Assembly: GCA_003158175.1 (NCBI GenBank)
Contig: PMHJ01000023.1
Coordinates: 40,902-104,901 of the forward strand
DNA from: Candidatus Cybelea septentrionalis
Lineage (GTDB): Bacteria; Vulcanimicrobiota; Vulcanimicrobiia; Vulcanimicrobiales; Vulcanimicrobiaceae
DNA length: 64,000 nt
Direction: 5' to 3'
Numbering within the stretch: the stretch's first letter is position 1; each line of letters opens with the position of its first letter. The translations under genes were made by a program, and so were the position numbers. Shown piece by piece: positions 1 through 8,260 of the stretch. The notes under the pieces are model-generated. The model was not told the origin of the DNA. It ran no database searches and was given only the letters and a program-made list of their open reading frames with translations.

Positions 1-419
1 GACTCGAGTTCGGAAAAAAGCGCCTTCATGCTTCCCAAGAGACTGGAGACTTCGTAGCCGGCAAGCCGCAAGCGCTGCCGTAGGTTGCGATCGAGCTCTT
101 CGAGAAAGGTTGGGTCGAGTTCGTTTCTTTCGTCGAAACGGCCCCCGCATTTCGAGCGCCTGGCCTCCGCGAGCTCAGCCTCAAAAATATCGCTATCCGT
201 CCAGATGGCTTTACCGTTTCGGAAGATCTGGATGCCGCTTAATCCTCGGCGCCGCAGCTCTTCGTGCTCCCATTTGCTTTCGTCCTCAGTTCGCGCAATT
301 GCGGCGCGCACCGCGAACTCCAGAATGCCTGCCGAGAGTCGCTCGTAAGCGACGTCCTCGGCGATGTTGACGGACTCTTCCATGCGCGCCGTATAACGGG
401 GGGGCGCATTAACGACCAT
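1..419 (-). CDS. Hypothetical protein, C-terminus cut by window edge
   Basis: The frame on the minus strand is open from an ATG at 419 to the window edge without a stop, so the gene is truncated at its 3' end. A second in-frame ATG lies at 383 (reading MEESVNIAEDVAYERLSAG) and could be the real start; neither has a clear Shine-Dalgarno sequence. The visible 127-139 residues are soluble, charged and probably helical (many Glu, Arg and Leu), with no signal peptide or membrane segment. I do not recognise the family. It is divergent from the outer-membrane protein gene at 554. The opposite-strand frames in this stretch are Arg/Ser-rich and look non-coding. Confidence 0.6.
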   Translation of the reverse strand, partial: MVVNAPPRYTARMEESVNIAEDVAYERLSAGILEFAVRAAIARTEDESKWEHEELRRRGLSGIQIFRNGKAIWTDSDIFEAELAEARRSKCGGRFDERNELDPTFLEELDRNLRQRLRLAGYEVSSLLGSMKALFSELE

Positions 420-516
420 GACCCATGATAAGCGCCGAGGGCGACGGTTTGCTGTCCCATTAACGCAATCGACTAATGCAATCGACGCCCCGAGCTGAAG
501 TTTTGCGTCTTTGGGA

Positions 517-545
517 TTGACGCTCCGGACGCTCCCCGGTAGAAT
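517..545 (+). promoter_or_regulatory. Sigma70-type promoter, apparently leaderless
   Basis: A -35 hexamer TTGACG (517-522) and a -10 hexamer TAGAAT (540-545) are separated by 17 bp. The ATG of the downstream gene is only 8 nt after the -10 box, so transcription should start at or within about 2 nt of the start codon. There is no ribosome binding site. The rest of the 420-553 gap shows nothing else. Confidence 0.6.
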
Positions 546-553
546 CTAGCGCG

Positions 554-1471
554 ATGAATGCTTTAACTTCGACGAAGCGCTTTGCGTCGTCTGTGGTTCT
601 CTTGATGGCAGCCTTTTCGGGTACGACAGCCGTCGTTTTGGCGCAAGAGGTGACGGCGCCGTCGCCCGCGCCGGCGGCGAGTCCGACGCTGATGGACAGG
701 GAGTACGACGGGCAGATGCATATAACGCTCGCGCCGTACATCTGGCTTCCCACCGTGCACGGTTCGGTCCAATACACCATTCCCAACCTGCCGCTGCATG
801 CGGGGCATAGCGGCGTAGTCAACTTCACGACCACGCCGGCCGATTACATATCGAAGCTGAACTCTGCCGCGATGGGAGCGCTCGATGTGCGCAAAGGCGG
901 CTTCGACATTTTCGGAGACTACATTTACACGAACGCTACTGCTAGCGCGAATACGTCCGGGTCGATCAGCGGGCCGTTGGGTCGGCGTCAGCTAGCGATT
1001 GCTCTCGGCACGTCGGCGCGGCTCGTTCCCAGGATTTGGGAGGCCGCGGCCGGCTTCACGGTCGCACGGGGCCACGACGCGGATCTAAGCATCTTCCTTG
1101 GCGTGCGTGAGTTCCCGATAAACCTAACGTTGGGCTATAACGCCACGATCACCGGTAGGCGGGGAACCTTCATGACGAATGGCACCGTGGTTTCTTCGAC
1201 GCTAACAAACGACGTTATCACCGGGTTGCGAGGGAAGGCGTTCTTCGGGGACGGCCACATCTTCGTGCCTTACTATATCGACATCGGAACCAGCACCGGC
1301 CCGAACAACCAGACGTGGGAAGGCTATACCGGCGCGGGCTATGCATTCAATCACGGCCAAAGCTTGATCTTTACGTACCGCACGCTGAACTACTTCGCGT
1401 TTCCGCCCAACGCCGCGGTTCAGAAGTTCAACATGAGCGGACCGCTCCTCGGTTATACCTTCAACCTGTAA
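554..1471 (+). CDS. Predicted outer-membrane beta-barrel protein
   Basis: 305 residues. An N-terminal signal peptide (about residues 1-31, cleavage after a VLAQ-like end) is followed by a short Pro/Ala linker and then a region of alternating hydrophobic and polar segments typical of a beta-barrel. The opening of the mature domain (LAPYIWLPTVHGSV, then SAAMGALDVRKGGFDIFGDYIY) resembles a proteobacterial family of outer-membrane proteins of unknown function. It ends in FNL, fitting the C-terminal aromatic/Leu strand of barrels. A good promoter lies immediately upstream and gives an almost leaderless mRNA. The product is inferred to sit in the outer membrane; its substrate is not evident. Confidence 0.65.
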   Translation: MNALTSTKRFASSVVLLMAAFSGTTAVVLAQEVTAPSPAPAASPTLMDREYDGQMHITLAPYIWLPTVHGSVQYTIPNLPLHAGHSGVVNFTTTPADYISKLNSAAMGALDVRKGGFDIFGDYIYTNATASANTSGSISGPLGRRQLAIALGTSARLVPRIWEAAAGFTVARGHDADLSIFLGVREFPINLTLGYNATITGRRGTFMTNGTVVSSTLTNDVITGLRGKAFFGDGHIFVPYYIDIGTSTGPNNQTWEGYTGAGYAFNHGQSLIFTYRTLNYFAFPPNAAVQKFNMSGPLLGYTFNL

Positions 1472-1477
1472 ATATAA

Positions 1478-1939
1478 GTGATTATCGTCGGGATGCTCGC
1501 GTCTCTCGTGCTTGCTGCGGCGTTGCCGGCAGCGGCGCCGCTCAGCGGGCTGCACTACCTCGTCGGGACGTGGAACTGCACGTACCGCGCGGGAGCGGTA
1601 CGCCTGGCTTACGATGCCACGTACGCTTACGATCGCGACGCGCGCACGTTGCGGCAGATCGCTTCTTGGGCGGGCGGCGGCGACGAAGAGTTGCTCGCGT
1701 ATGACGCGTCGCGCGGCGGCTGGACGGCGGTCGTTTTCGACGGCCAAGGAACCGCTACGATCATGCGCGCGACCGGCAGCGATCCGAACCACATCGCCTA
1801 CCGCAGCGTCTACCCCGACCCAAGCATCGCCGTAACGTTCGATCGCATCTCGGCGACGGAGTATAGGCTGCACGGAACGGTGCGCTCGGGTGGTAAAACG
1901 ATCAGCTCCGTCGATACCTGCTTGCGCGGCGCGCATTAG
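1478..1939 (+). CDS. Secreted hypothetical protein (lipocalin-like WNC motif)
   Basis: 153 residues from a GTG at 1478; an ATG at 1493 is an alternative that shortens the N-region by five residues. A hydrophobic stretch rich in Leu and Ala (about residues 5-20) is a signal peptide. The mature protein begins LHYLVGTWNCTY, a pattern seen in small beta-barrel proteins of the DUF1579/nitrobindin type, and continues with alternating beta-strand segments. Two cysteines, one in the WNC motif and one near the C-terminus, could form a disulfide. It starts 6 nt after the outer-membrane protein gene and is probably co-transcribed with it. Function unknown. Confidence 0.55.
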   Translation: MIIVGMLASLVLAAALPAAAPLSGLHYLVGTWNCTYRAGAVRLAYDATYAYDRDARTLRQIASWAGGGDEELLAYDASRGGWTAVVFDGQGTATIMRATGSDPNHIAYRSVYPDPSIAVTFDRISATEYRLHGTVRSGGKTISSVDTCLRGAH

Positions 1940-1963
1940 GCTCGGCGCATGCGGGGGAGTACC

Positions 1964-2938
1964 TTATTGCGCTTCCTGCAATAGTTGGCCGATGTCGATT
2001 CCGCGTTTAACGGGCCAGAGCAGGCTCCACGAGAGCTTGAGGTTCGTCTGCGGTGAGCCCAGCGGTCGCGTCACGTACGTATAGTACGACACCGCGAGCG
2101 ACATCAACTGATCGCCGTCCTTGAACGTTCTCGCCACGCCGCCGCCGAGCGGAACGGCCCACCTATTCTGCGCGGCGCTCCAGTTTGCGGTGATGTTCGG
2201 CGACGTCGAAAGAGCCCAGCCGTTCTTGAGATTGTAGTTGAGAAACGGCTGAAGAAAGAATACGCTTAGATTGGGGCTGCTTGACGGTCCGGCGACCGAC
2301 CAGAGCTGCGTCACGAGCGTCCCTATTACGAACTTTCCCGGCATGATCAAGGCGACGGCATCTGGACCGGCCGACCATTTGCCCGACGTGAGGGCGCTCG
2401 GAGATCCCGTCGGAACCTGGAAGATCGGTCCCACGCCCCAGATGAGCTGACCCGGTTTGGTTTTGGGTGCAAAAAAGAACTGCTCTTGGGTGTCGCCGAT
2501 TCCCAACGTTGATGGGCATCCGTTCGGCGACGCGCAGACGGGCGGCGGCGCGACCGAAGGCTGGTTGATGATTGGGAAAATCGTGCGAGCGATCAGCGTC
2601 ATATTCGTTGAAAGCATGATCGGTATGACCGGCTGCACGTTAAGGACATACTGAAAGCGAGTGTATGGACCCAGGCCGTAGTTGAAGTTGTTCTGGAAAG
2701 GAACGATCGTGATGTTGCCGACCGGATTCTGCGACGTCTTGATGATGGCCAGGCGAAGCGCTTCTTGCTGCGCCGGCGTGAGTTTGCTGACGTCGAACCC
2801 GCCGGTGCTCGCATCGGGCGCGGCCGACGGCGGCGCATTCGATGCCGGGCTCGGTGACGGCTGCGGCGCAGCCGTAGCCGCAACCGGCATTGCAAGCGCC
2901 AGCGCGAGTAGGCCGATGGCTATTCCAGAGCTCTTCAT
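1964..2938 (-). CDS. Outer-membrane transporter-like protein
   Basis: 324 residues. A signal peptide (residues 1-23, ending ATAAP) and a Pro/Ser/Ala-rich linker precede a domain starting near residue 70 with NPVGNITIVPFQNNFNYG and FQYVLNVQPVIPIML. These strings are characteristic of a bacterial family often labelled neuromedin U or transporter, predicted to be an outer-membrane barrel. The C-terminal half alternates amphipathic strands. It starts 12 nt after the stop of the Ser/Gly-rich secreted protein gene, so it is the last gene of a three-gene operon on the minus strand. Transported substrate is unknown; the family name gives no reliable function. Confidence 0.6.
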   Translation of the reverse strand: MKSSGIAIGLLALALAMPVAATAAPQPSPSPASNAPPSAAPDASTGGFDVSKLTPAQQEALRLAIIKTSQNPVGNITIVPFQNNFNYGLGPYTRFQYVLNVQPVIPIMLSTNMTLIARTIFPIINQPSVAPPPVCASPNGCPSTLGIGDTQEQFFFAPKTKPGQLIWGVGPIFQVPTGSPSALTSGKWSAGPDAVALIMPGKFVIGTLVTQLWSVAGPSSSPNLSVFFLQPFLNYNLKNGWALSTSPNITANWSAAQNRWAVPLGGGVARTFKDGDQLMSLAVSYYTYVTRPLGSPQTNLKLSWSLLWPVKRGIDIGQLLQEAQ

Positions 2939-2950
2939 TTCGGATTCGCG

Positions 2951-3853
2951 CTAGGTCGCCGGCTTCTCCGAGACGATCGTCAGCGTCTGCGAATCGACGC
3001 TGTAGTTACCGGCCGTAACGAGGTCGTTCGGTTGGGCGCAAATTACGCTGTTATTCGGACCGTAGATTACGACCAGATTCGGTGGCCCGCAGGGAGTCTG
3101 CGTCAACTGATAGCTTTCGAGAAGTTTCGCGCCGGGGCTCTCCGGCGTTACCTGATACGAGGTGAAGCTCTGGTTGTTCGCCGCTACGACGGCCCCGTAC
3201 ACCGCCGCGGAGGTGACGCCGACCGCGAACGCTCCCCAAAAGCCGCCGCCCCAGTAGTAGGGCGCGGCGTACCACGCGTAGCCGCCGTTCCATCCCCACG
3301 CCGGGTAACCGTGGTAGATTGGATTGGTCACGGTCGCGCCGTGATAGACGTAACCGTTGTTCGCATAGGTGCTCGCGTGATAGGTTTGGCCATACGCATT
3401 GGTCGCGGTCGCCGACCCGCCGTACGTTCGATTGTACGTATTTCCGCTTCCGGAAGCGTTGTAGGAGCCGTACGGGTTACTGCCGCTGCCGTTGTGGCTG
3501 TAGTTACCCGTATAGGCGTTGCCGCTCGTGCTGCTGCTGTGACTTCCGTATCCGTTCGATCCGCTGCTGCTGTGATAGTAGTTGCCGTCGTTCGATGCGC
3601 CGCCGCTGCTCGTACGGCTATAGTTGCCGTTGGTCGCGGTGGTCGTACGGCTGTAGCCGTTGCCGGTATTATTCACGCTCGTCGTCCGGTTCGTGCCGAA
3701 CGCCCCGGTGCTCGAATGCGAAGCCGAGCCGTCGTTGTGCATGTCGAATCCGCCGCCGCGAAAGCCACCTGAGAATCCGCCCCGGCCGGCGTCGCTAGCG
3801 AGCGGAACGAAGGAGAAGAGCAGCGCGATGGCCGCGACATGTGTGGCGTTCAT
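2951..3853 (-). CDS. Exported Ser/Gly/Asn/Tyr-rich low-complexity protein
   Basis: 300 residues from the ATG at 3853, which overlaps the stop of the upstream gene as ATGA. The open frame extends further upstream, but that part overlaps the preceding gene and is discarded. Layout: signal peptide (about 1-21); Gly-rich GGFRGGGF segment; a low-complexity tract of about 150 residues built of Ser, Gly, Asn, Tyr and Thr (TSSGGASNDGNYYHSSSGS-type units); a Trp/Tyr/Gly-rich patch; a hydrophobic Ala/Val stretch; and a C-terminal domain with two cysteines (TPCGPPNLVV and SVICAQPNDLV). It probably acts at the cell surface as a structural or adhesive protein. Function is inferred from composition only. 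Confidence 0.6.
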   Translation of the reverse strand: MNATHVAAIALLFSFVPLASDAGRGGFSGGFRGGGFDMHNDGSASHSSTGAFGTNRTTSVNNTGNGYSRTTTATNGNYSRTSSGGASNDGNYYHSSSGSNGYGSHSSSTSGNAYTGNYSHNGSGSNPYGSYNASGSGNTYNRTYGGSATATNAYGQTYHASTYANNGYVYHGATVTNPIYHGYPAWGWNGGYAWYAAPYYWGGGFWGAFAVGVTSAAVYGAVVAANNQSFTSYQVTPESPGAKLLESYQLTQTPCGPPNLVVIYGPNNSVICAQPNDLVTAGNYSVDSQTLTIVSEKPAT

Positions 3854-4311
3854 TTCTTTATCTCGTCGACGATGCCGGTGAGGGTCAAGTACGTTCCGGC
3901 TTTCGTCACGACCGAGAGCAGAACGCCGCGCGGTGGCAGGTGGGCCGATGAATGCGTGAGCTGCTGGTTTGCCGTGGTTGGATTGAACCAAGCCGTCCCG
4001 CTTTGTAGCGGAACGTGGCGGCGTTCCCCGTTCTGATAGAGAGTCGCATCGTACGGCAAGCACTCCAGGAGCTCGCCGATTTTTGTGCACGCCGCCTTGC
4101 CAAAGACCAGGGTTCCCTGGCCGTCGCTCGAGGTAATCCACATGCTCTGATCGCGCACCGCGATGCGTACGTTGGCGTACGTTTTTGTCGACCCATCGCG
4201 CTGCTGGATTCTAGCGGAGCCCGTGGCGCTTGCGGTGCCGAGCCCAGCGGCGAACTCACCGCACAGGAGAATCCAGGCGACAAAGACGCTCTTGCAGGTC
4301 GAAGCCTTCAT
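3850..4311 (-). CDS. Secreted hypothetical protein, first gene of operon
   Basis: 153 residues with an N-terminal hydrophobic signal sequence (VFVAWILLCGEFAAGLGTASA, cleavage near residue 30). The mature part begins SARIQQRDGSTKTYANVRI and looks like a small beta-rich domain. Two cysteines (KAACTKIGELLECL) are close enough to form a disulfide. I do not recognise the family. It overlaps the Ser/Gly-rich protein gene by 4 nt (ATGA), which implies coupled translation and perhaps joint function, for example as a partner or chaperone of the low-complexity protein. The 102-bp gap upstream should hold the operon promoter, but no convincing hexamer pair is visible. Confidence 0.6.
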   Translation of the reverse strand: MKASTCKSVFVAWILLCGEFAAGLGTASATGSARIQQRDGSTKTYANVRIAVRDQSMWITSSDGQGTLVFGKAACTKIGELLECLPYDATLYQNGERRHVPLQSGTAWFNPTTANQQLTHSSAHLPPRGVLLSVVTKAGTYLTLTGIVDEIKK

Positions 4312-4413
4312 CGTTCTAGTTTACGACCGAACGCGACCGCGGCGGTATCCCAAAAATGCAATGCTTGAATTTTCGGACAAAGGGCTCCCCAGCGCAGTTG
4401 CCAAGATTCTCCC

Positions 4414-4785
4414 ATGCCTCAACCCGGCGCCATCTTAATCGTAACCGGCGCGATAACCGCGTGCGCGGTCGCCGCGGTCTTCGCGCCGGTCGCGGTCCTA
4501 CGGTTGCTGTTTGGCGCGACTAGGCTCGACCAACTCACGATAATGATCGCGCGTCACTGGGCCTTGCTGGTGACCTTGGTTGGAGGCCTGCTCGTGTATG
4601 CGGCTTATCATCCCGAGGTGCGCCTTGCGGTCATGATCGCCGCCATCGTGGAAAAGCTCGCGATCGGGGTGCTCGTATTTGCAAGCCCGTGGCGGCGTAG
4701 ACTCTCGGCCGCGACCGTCGCCGGCGGCGATACCGTAATCGCATTGCTTTACATCTGGATTCTGTGGGGAGGACGTTCACCCTAA
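4414..4785 (+). CDS. Small integral membrane protein
   Basis: 123 residues with four predicted membrane helices (roughly 5-30, 47-65, 70-90 and 100-118), joined by short loops and with a basic cluster (SPWRRRLS) before the last helix. No catalytic motif is visible and the family is unknown to me. The start is the ATG at 4414. It lies 69 nt before the exported peroxiredoxin gene on the same strand and divergently from the secreted-protein operon on the left. A real gene is supported by the consistent hydrophobic pattern. Confidence 0.6.
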   Translation: MPQPGAILIVTGAITACAVAAVFAPVAVLRLLFGATRLDQLTIMIARHWALLVTLVGGLLVYAAYHPEVRLAVMIAAIVEKLAIGVLVFASPWRRRLSAATVAGGDTVIALLYIWILWGGRSP

Positions 4786-4854
4786 CGGTTGCCGACCGGT
4801 TTGGCGATCGACGAGGGCGAAGGAATCTCGCCGCCGCAGCGAGGAGGGTGCTCG

Positions 4855-5397
4855 ATGATGATTCGACGGTATTTGACTGCGGCCGCGGTCGCAGCGATGA
4901 TCCTTCCGCTCCCCGCGCTGGCCGCGCTCTCGATCGGGACAAAAGCACCGGACTTTACGCTTCAGGCAAGCCAAGGCGGAAACGCCTTTACCTTTAGCCT
5001 GGCGGATGCGTTGAAGAAGGGACCGGTCGTGCTCTACTTCTACCCGGCGGCGTTCACGACCGGCTGCACGATCGAAGCGCACGAGTTCGCCGATGCGATC
5101 GATCAGTACAAGGCGCTCGGCGCCACGGTGATCGGCGTCTCGCACGATCCGCTCGACAAGCTGCAGAAGTTTTCCGTTAGCGAGTGCCGCAGCAAGTTCG
5201 CAGTCGCGGCCGATACCAATGGAACGGTGATGAAAGCGTACGACTCGGTTTTGGCGCAGCACCCGCAATATGCCAACCGCACCTCGTACGTTATCGTTCC
5301 CGACGGTACGATTATCTACACGTACACCAGTCTCGATCCGTCGCTGCACGTGCAGAACACGTTAACCGCGCTTAAAGCCTGGACGGCCGATCGTTAA
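4855..5397 (+). CDS. Exported peroxiredoxin (AhpC/TSA, Bcp/PrxQ-like)
   Basis: 180 residues from ATG 4855, with GGAGG-type Shine-Dalgarno (about 4841-4848) 6 nt upstream; an ATG at 4858 is nearly equivalent. A signal peptide (about residues 1-24, ending ALAAL) puts the enzyme in the periplasm. The thioredoxin-fold domain opens with GTKAPDFTL and has the peroxidatic cysteine Cys71 in AAFTTGCTIEAHEF; Cys111 is a candidate resolving residue. The family reduces hydroperoxides using thiol reductants. The gene is tail-to-tail with rmuC: the palindrome TTAA at 5394-5397 provides the TAA stop on both strands. Confidence 0.85.
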   Translation: MMIRRYLTAAAVAAMILPLPALAALSIGTKAPDFTLQASQGGNAFTFSLADALKKGPVVLYFYPAAFTTGCTIEAHEFADAIDQYKALGATVIGVSHDPLDKLQKFSVSECRSKFAVAADTNGTVMKAYDSVLAQHPQYANRTSYVIVPDGTIIYTYTSLDPSLHVQNTLTALKAWTADR

Positions 5398-6617
5398 ACG
5401 GCGTCCTCGTTCGCGAAGAGCTGCTGCGACCGCGGCAGCCGTTTGCTCGACGCGGAGGTATCGAGCGCGGTAACGTCGCGCGGGACGACGTCGATCGGAG
5501 GAATCTCGGCCAGATCATCGCCGCCCAGCGAGGCTTCGTCCTTGAGGCGGCGTCCTTGAGGGAGCAACTTCGTCTCGTACGAGCCGACCGCGCCGTTGAA
5601 GGCGTTGACGGAGCGTTCGAGGTGCTTGCCGACCTCCACGAGATGTTCGGAAAACTTTAGCGCGCGCTCGTAAAGCACTCGTCCGATCATCGCGATTCTC
5701 TTTGCGTTCTCTTCCTGTCTTACCGCTTGCCAGCCCATCGCGAACGTGCGCAGCAGGCTGATCAGCGTCAATGGTCCGGTAATCAGAACCCCTTTATCGA
5801 GCGCATATTCGATCAGCGACGGGTCCTCGCTGCAGGCCGAGCTGACGAAGGCTTCCCCTGCGACGAACATCACGACGTACTCCGCGGAACCTTTTGCCGT
5901 TTGATAGCCGCGACGCGAGAGCGCATCGACGTGATCGCGCAAAGCTCGAGCGTGCTGCTTGACGAGCGCCTTTCGCGCCTCGTCGTCGGAGGCCTCGAGC
6001 GCGGCCTGCATCGAATCGGTCGGCGCTTTGGCATCGACGAAAACGCAGCGCTCTCCGGGAAGGTTCACCGTCATGTCGGGACGGACGCGCGCTTCTTCGA
6101 GCGCGACGGTCTGCTGCTCAAAAAAATCGCAGTACGCGAGCATCCCCGCCTTCTCGACGACGTTGCGCAGCTGCATTTCACCCCATTTGCCGCGCGAGGC
6201 CGGATTGCGCAGCGCGGTAACCAGCGTCGAGGTCTGGGTGCTCAAGTGCGAGGTCGCGGTCTCGAGTTTGTCGGTTCGGCCCAAGAGCTGGTCGATCTGT
6301 TCGCGCAGGCTGCCGGCATCGCGTTGCCGCGTCGCCTCCAGATCGGCAATCAGCCGGTCGAACTCCCCCAGCTTTTGCGTCACTGGTGATACGAGCTCGC
6401 CGACGCGTTCGCTGGCGCGCAGTGCCGTCGCCTCACGCAGTTCGTTCTTGGTTCGCTCCAAGAGCGCTTCGATCGCCTTCTCTCCGGAGTGCGCACTGTG
6501 CTCGAGTGTCGCGCGAAGCGCCGCATTCTCCGCTTTCGCTGCTAGCCAAGCGATCGTGGCTCCGATAGCGCCTCCAAACAGAAAGAGTGCCACGGCAACT
6601 GCGGTGAAGATCACCAT
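5394..6617 (-). CDS. rmuC: RmuC-family DNA recombination protein
   Basis: 407 residues, within the usual RmuC size. An N-terminal membrane helix (about 4-26) is followed by a long coiled coil (about 30-140) and the nuclease-like RmuC core with the family motifs NPASRGKWGEMQLRNVVE and CVFVDAKAP. RmuC proteins are implicated in limiting recombination at inverted repeats. The C-terminal tail is variable and low in structure. It converges on the peroxiredoxin gene, sharing the TTAA stop palindrome, and is divergent from the DsrE-like gene (78-nt gap). Confidence 0.9.
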   Translation of the reverse strand: MVIFTAVAVALFLFGGAIGATIAWLAAKAENAALRATLEHSAHSGEKAIEALLERTKNELREATALRASERVGELVSPVTQKLGEFDRLIADLEATRQRDAGSLREQIDQLLGRTDKLETATSHLSTQTSTLVTALRNPASRGKWGEMQLRNVVEKAGMLAYCDFFEQQTVALEEARVRPDMTVNLPGERCVFVDAKAPTDSMQAALEASDDEARKALVKQHARALRDHVDALSRRGYQTAKGSAEYVVMFVAGEAFVSSACSEDPSLIEYALDKGVLITGPLTLISLLRTFAMGWQAVRQEENAKRIAMIGRVLYERALKFSEHLVEVGKHLERSVNAFNGAVGSYETKLLPQGRRLKDEASLGGDDLAEIPPIDVVPRDVTALDTSASSKRLPRSQQLFANEDAV

Positions 6618-6698
6618 CGATTTTTACGTTTGGCCATGCGAACGGTTCGCTCCTCGAATTGAAGGGACACGAAAAAGAGTTGACGGAGAAATGAAGTG

Positions 6699-7403
6699 AT
6701 GAATCGCAAGGACTTTCTCGCGGCATCGGCTACGGCGGCCGCGAGCTCGGGCGTTGCCGCCGCAGCAGAGCTTCCCGGTGGCACGCATCTGGTCGAGCGC
6801 CGCTCCGATTTCGATGTCGCGGCATTTGCGAAGGCCGTGGGTCGCCCTGCCGCGATTCGTCAGGTTTTCGAGGCCGTCACTTTTCGACCGAGCGTGCTCG
6901 GTAACGTGAAGAACGCCTTGAACGGCCTGCAGTTCGGGTTCGGGTATGCGGGAGACGCTATCGTCGTAGCGCTCGCGGGCCACGGTCCGTCCGCCGTGTA
7001 CGCATATGCCGATCATATTTGGGTCAAGTACCGTCTCGGAGAGTTTTTTAAATTAGGCGATGCGGCGGGCGCCCCGGTCGTCTCAAACGTCTTCTTGCAG
7101 CGGCGCGCGCCGATTGACGATCGGGCCGATCCCGACGATGCCGCAGGCATGTACCAGGACGCGTCGATCGAGATGCTGCAGCGGCGGGGCCTGATCGTGC
7201 TCGCCTGCCACACCGCCATCGAGGAACAGGCTCGCGCCATTTTTTCTCGAGGCTTCGCCCCCGCCGCGACGAGCGCCGCGGGCGTCGCGGCCGACATTTT
7301 GACGAATCTCATTCCAGGTACCCTCGTCGTTCCGTCGATGGTCGCAGCCATCGCGGTCCTGCAGGCTACCTATCATTACACGTACCTGACGCTGGCGCTC
7401 TGA
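6699..7403 (+). CDS. Exported DsrE/DsrF-like protein
   Basis: 234 residues from ATG 6699; a GTG directly before it at 6696 is possible. The N-terminus (MNRKDFLAASATAAASSGVAAAA) is a signal sequence, so the protein is exported. The rest fits the DsrE-like sulfur-relay fold: a VVALAGHGPSAVYAY segment matching the family's HGP strand, a single cysteine (Cys170) in LIVLACHTAIEEQA where the family carries its conserved Cys strand, and a closing VVPSMVAAIAVLQATYHYTYL. Cytoplasmic DsrE proteins carry sulfur as persulfide. It lies 12 nt before a TsdA-like cytochrome gene, so an extracytoplasmic sulfur-handling role is plausible. Confidence 0.65.
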   Translation: MNRKDFLAASATAAASSGVAAAAELPGGTHLVERRSDFDVAAFAKAVGRPAAIRQVFEAVTFRPSVLGNVKNALNGLQFGFGYAGDAIVVALAGHGPSAVYAYADHIWVKYRLGEFFKLGDAAGAPVVSNVFLQRRAPIDDRADPDDAAGMYQDASIEMLQRRGLIVLACHTAIEEQARAIFSRGFAPAATSAAGVAADILTNLIPGTLVVPSMVAAIAVLQATYHYTYLTLAL

Positions 7404-7415
7404 GCGGAGTCCACG

Positions 7416-8213
7416 ATGCCTAAACTCTTGCTTCTATTCGTTGCGACCGTCGCACTCGGACTTGGCGCCTGTTCGGGCTCGAAGCCCGGTGCGGGCTCGG
7501 CTTCATACGATCCGCATACGCTTCCCAGCGGACCGCTCGGAGAATCGATCGCGTACGGACACGACATCGTCGTCGAGACTCAATCGCTGATGAAGCCGTA
7601 CGTGCGCGCGCAAATGTCTTGCGCGGCCTGTCACCTCGCAGGCGGCACGCAGCCGCGAGGCGGAAGTTTCATCGGCCTCTACGGACGTTTTCCGCAATGG
7701 AACAAGCGCGCGCACCGCGTAATCGCCTTGCAAGACCGCATAGCGGAGTGCTTCTTGTACAGCATGAACGGAAAAGCCCCAGCCTATTCGAGCAAGGCAA
7801 TGATTGCAATCGTCTCCTACATCGCCTGGCTCTCTCGCGGGGTCCCGGTCGGCGCAATACAATCCAAAGACGATCGCTACGTTGTGCCCTTGCCGAAGGA
7901 TTCCCCGAACGTTGGCGACGGCGCTACGATCTACGCAACCAAGTGCTCGATGTGTCATCAGTCCAATGGTGCCGGCGTCGGGGGCACCTTTCCGCCCTTG
8001 TGGGGCTCGGGCTCGTTCAATAACGGTGCGGGCATGGCCCACATCGACCGGATGGCGGGGTTCGTTCGGTACAATATGCCGCAGAACGCGCCGGGCTCGC
8101 TCTCACTCTCCCAAGCCTACGACGTGGCGGCATTCGTCTTGAGCCACGCTCGCCCGCGCTTTGTCAAGAACGCCTTGGTCGTAACGCGCGCCCTGCCGGC
8201 GGCGTACTTCTAA
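7416..8213 (+). CDS. Dihaem cytochrome c lipoprotein, thiosulfate dehydrogenase (TsdA)-like
   Basis: 265 residues. A lipoprotein signal peptide ends at the lipobox LGAC (Cys19). Two haem c sites are visible: CAACH (69-73) and CSMCH (177-181). Between them is RIAECFLYSMNGKAP, matching the region in TsdA where a cysteine serves as distal haem ligand (here Cys112). After the second site come PPLWGSGSFNNGAGM and YNMP (Met221, likely ligand). These are hallmarks of TsdA, which oxidises thiosulfate to tetrathionate or runs the reverse reaction. It is probably co-transcribed with the exported DsrE-like gene. Direction and substrate cannot be read from sequence. Confidence 0.75.
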   Translation: MPKLLLLFVATVALGLGACSGSKPGAGSASYDPHTLPSGPLGESIAYGHDIVVETQSLMKPYVRAQMSCAACHLAGGTQPRGGSFIGLYGRFPQWNKRAHRVIALQDRIAECFLYSMNGKAPAYSSKAMIAIVSYIAWLSRGVPVGAIQSKDDRYVVPLPKDSPNVGDGATIYATKCSMCHQSNGAGVGGTFPPLWGSGSFNNGAGMAHIDRMAGFVRYNMPQNAPGSLSLSQAYDVAAFVLSHARPRFVKNALVVTRALPAAYF

Positions 8214-8260
8214 ACCGGAGTGGGGCAGAGTCGTAGGCCCCCGGCCTCGGAAAAGATAAA

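Noticed and set aside
3400..3700. Short repeated DNA motifs that look at first like a repeat array
   Set aside because: They are codon-level repeats of Ser/Gly/Asn/Tyr within one gene; there are no constant repeats with unique spacers, so this is not a CRISPR array.
3032..3772. Long plus-strand open frame rich in Val, Arg and Ala opposite the Ser/Gly-rich protein gene
   Set aside because: It is the antisense of a low-complexity GC-rich coding tract, lacks a ribosome binding site, and its composition is that of a shadow frame.
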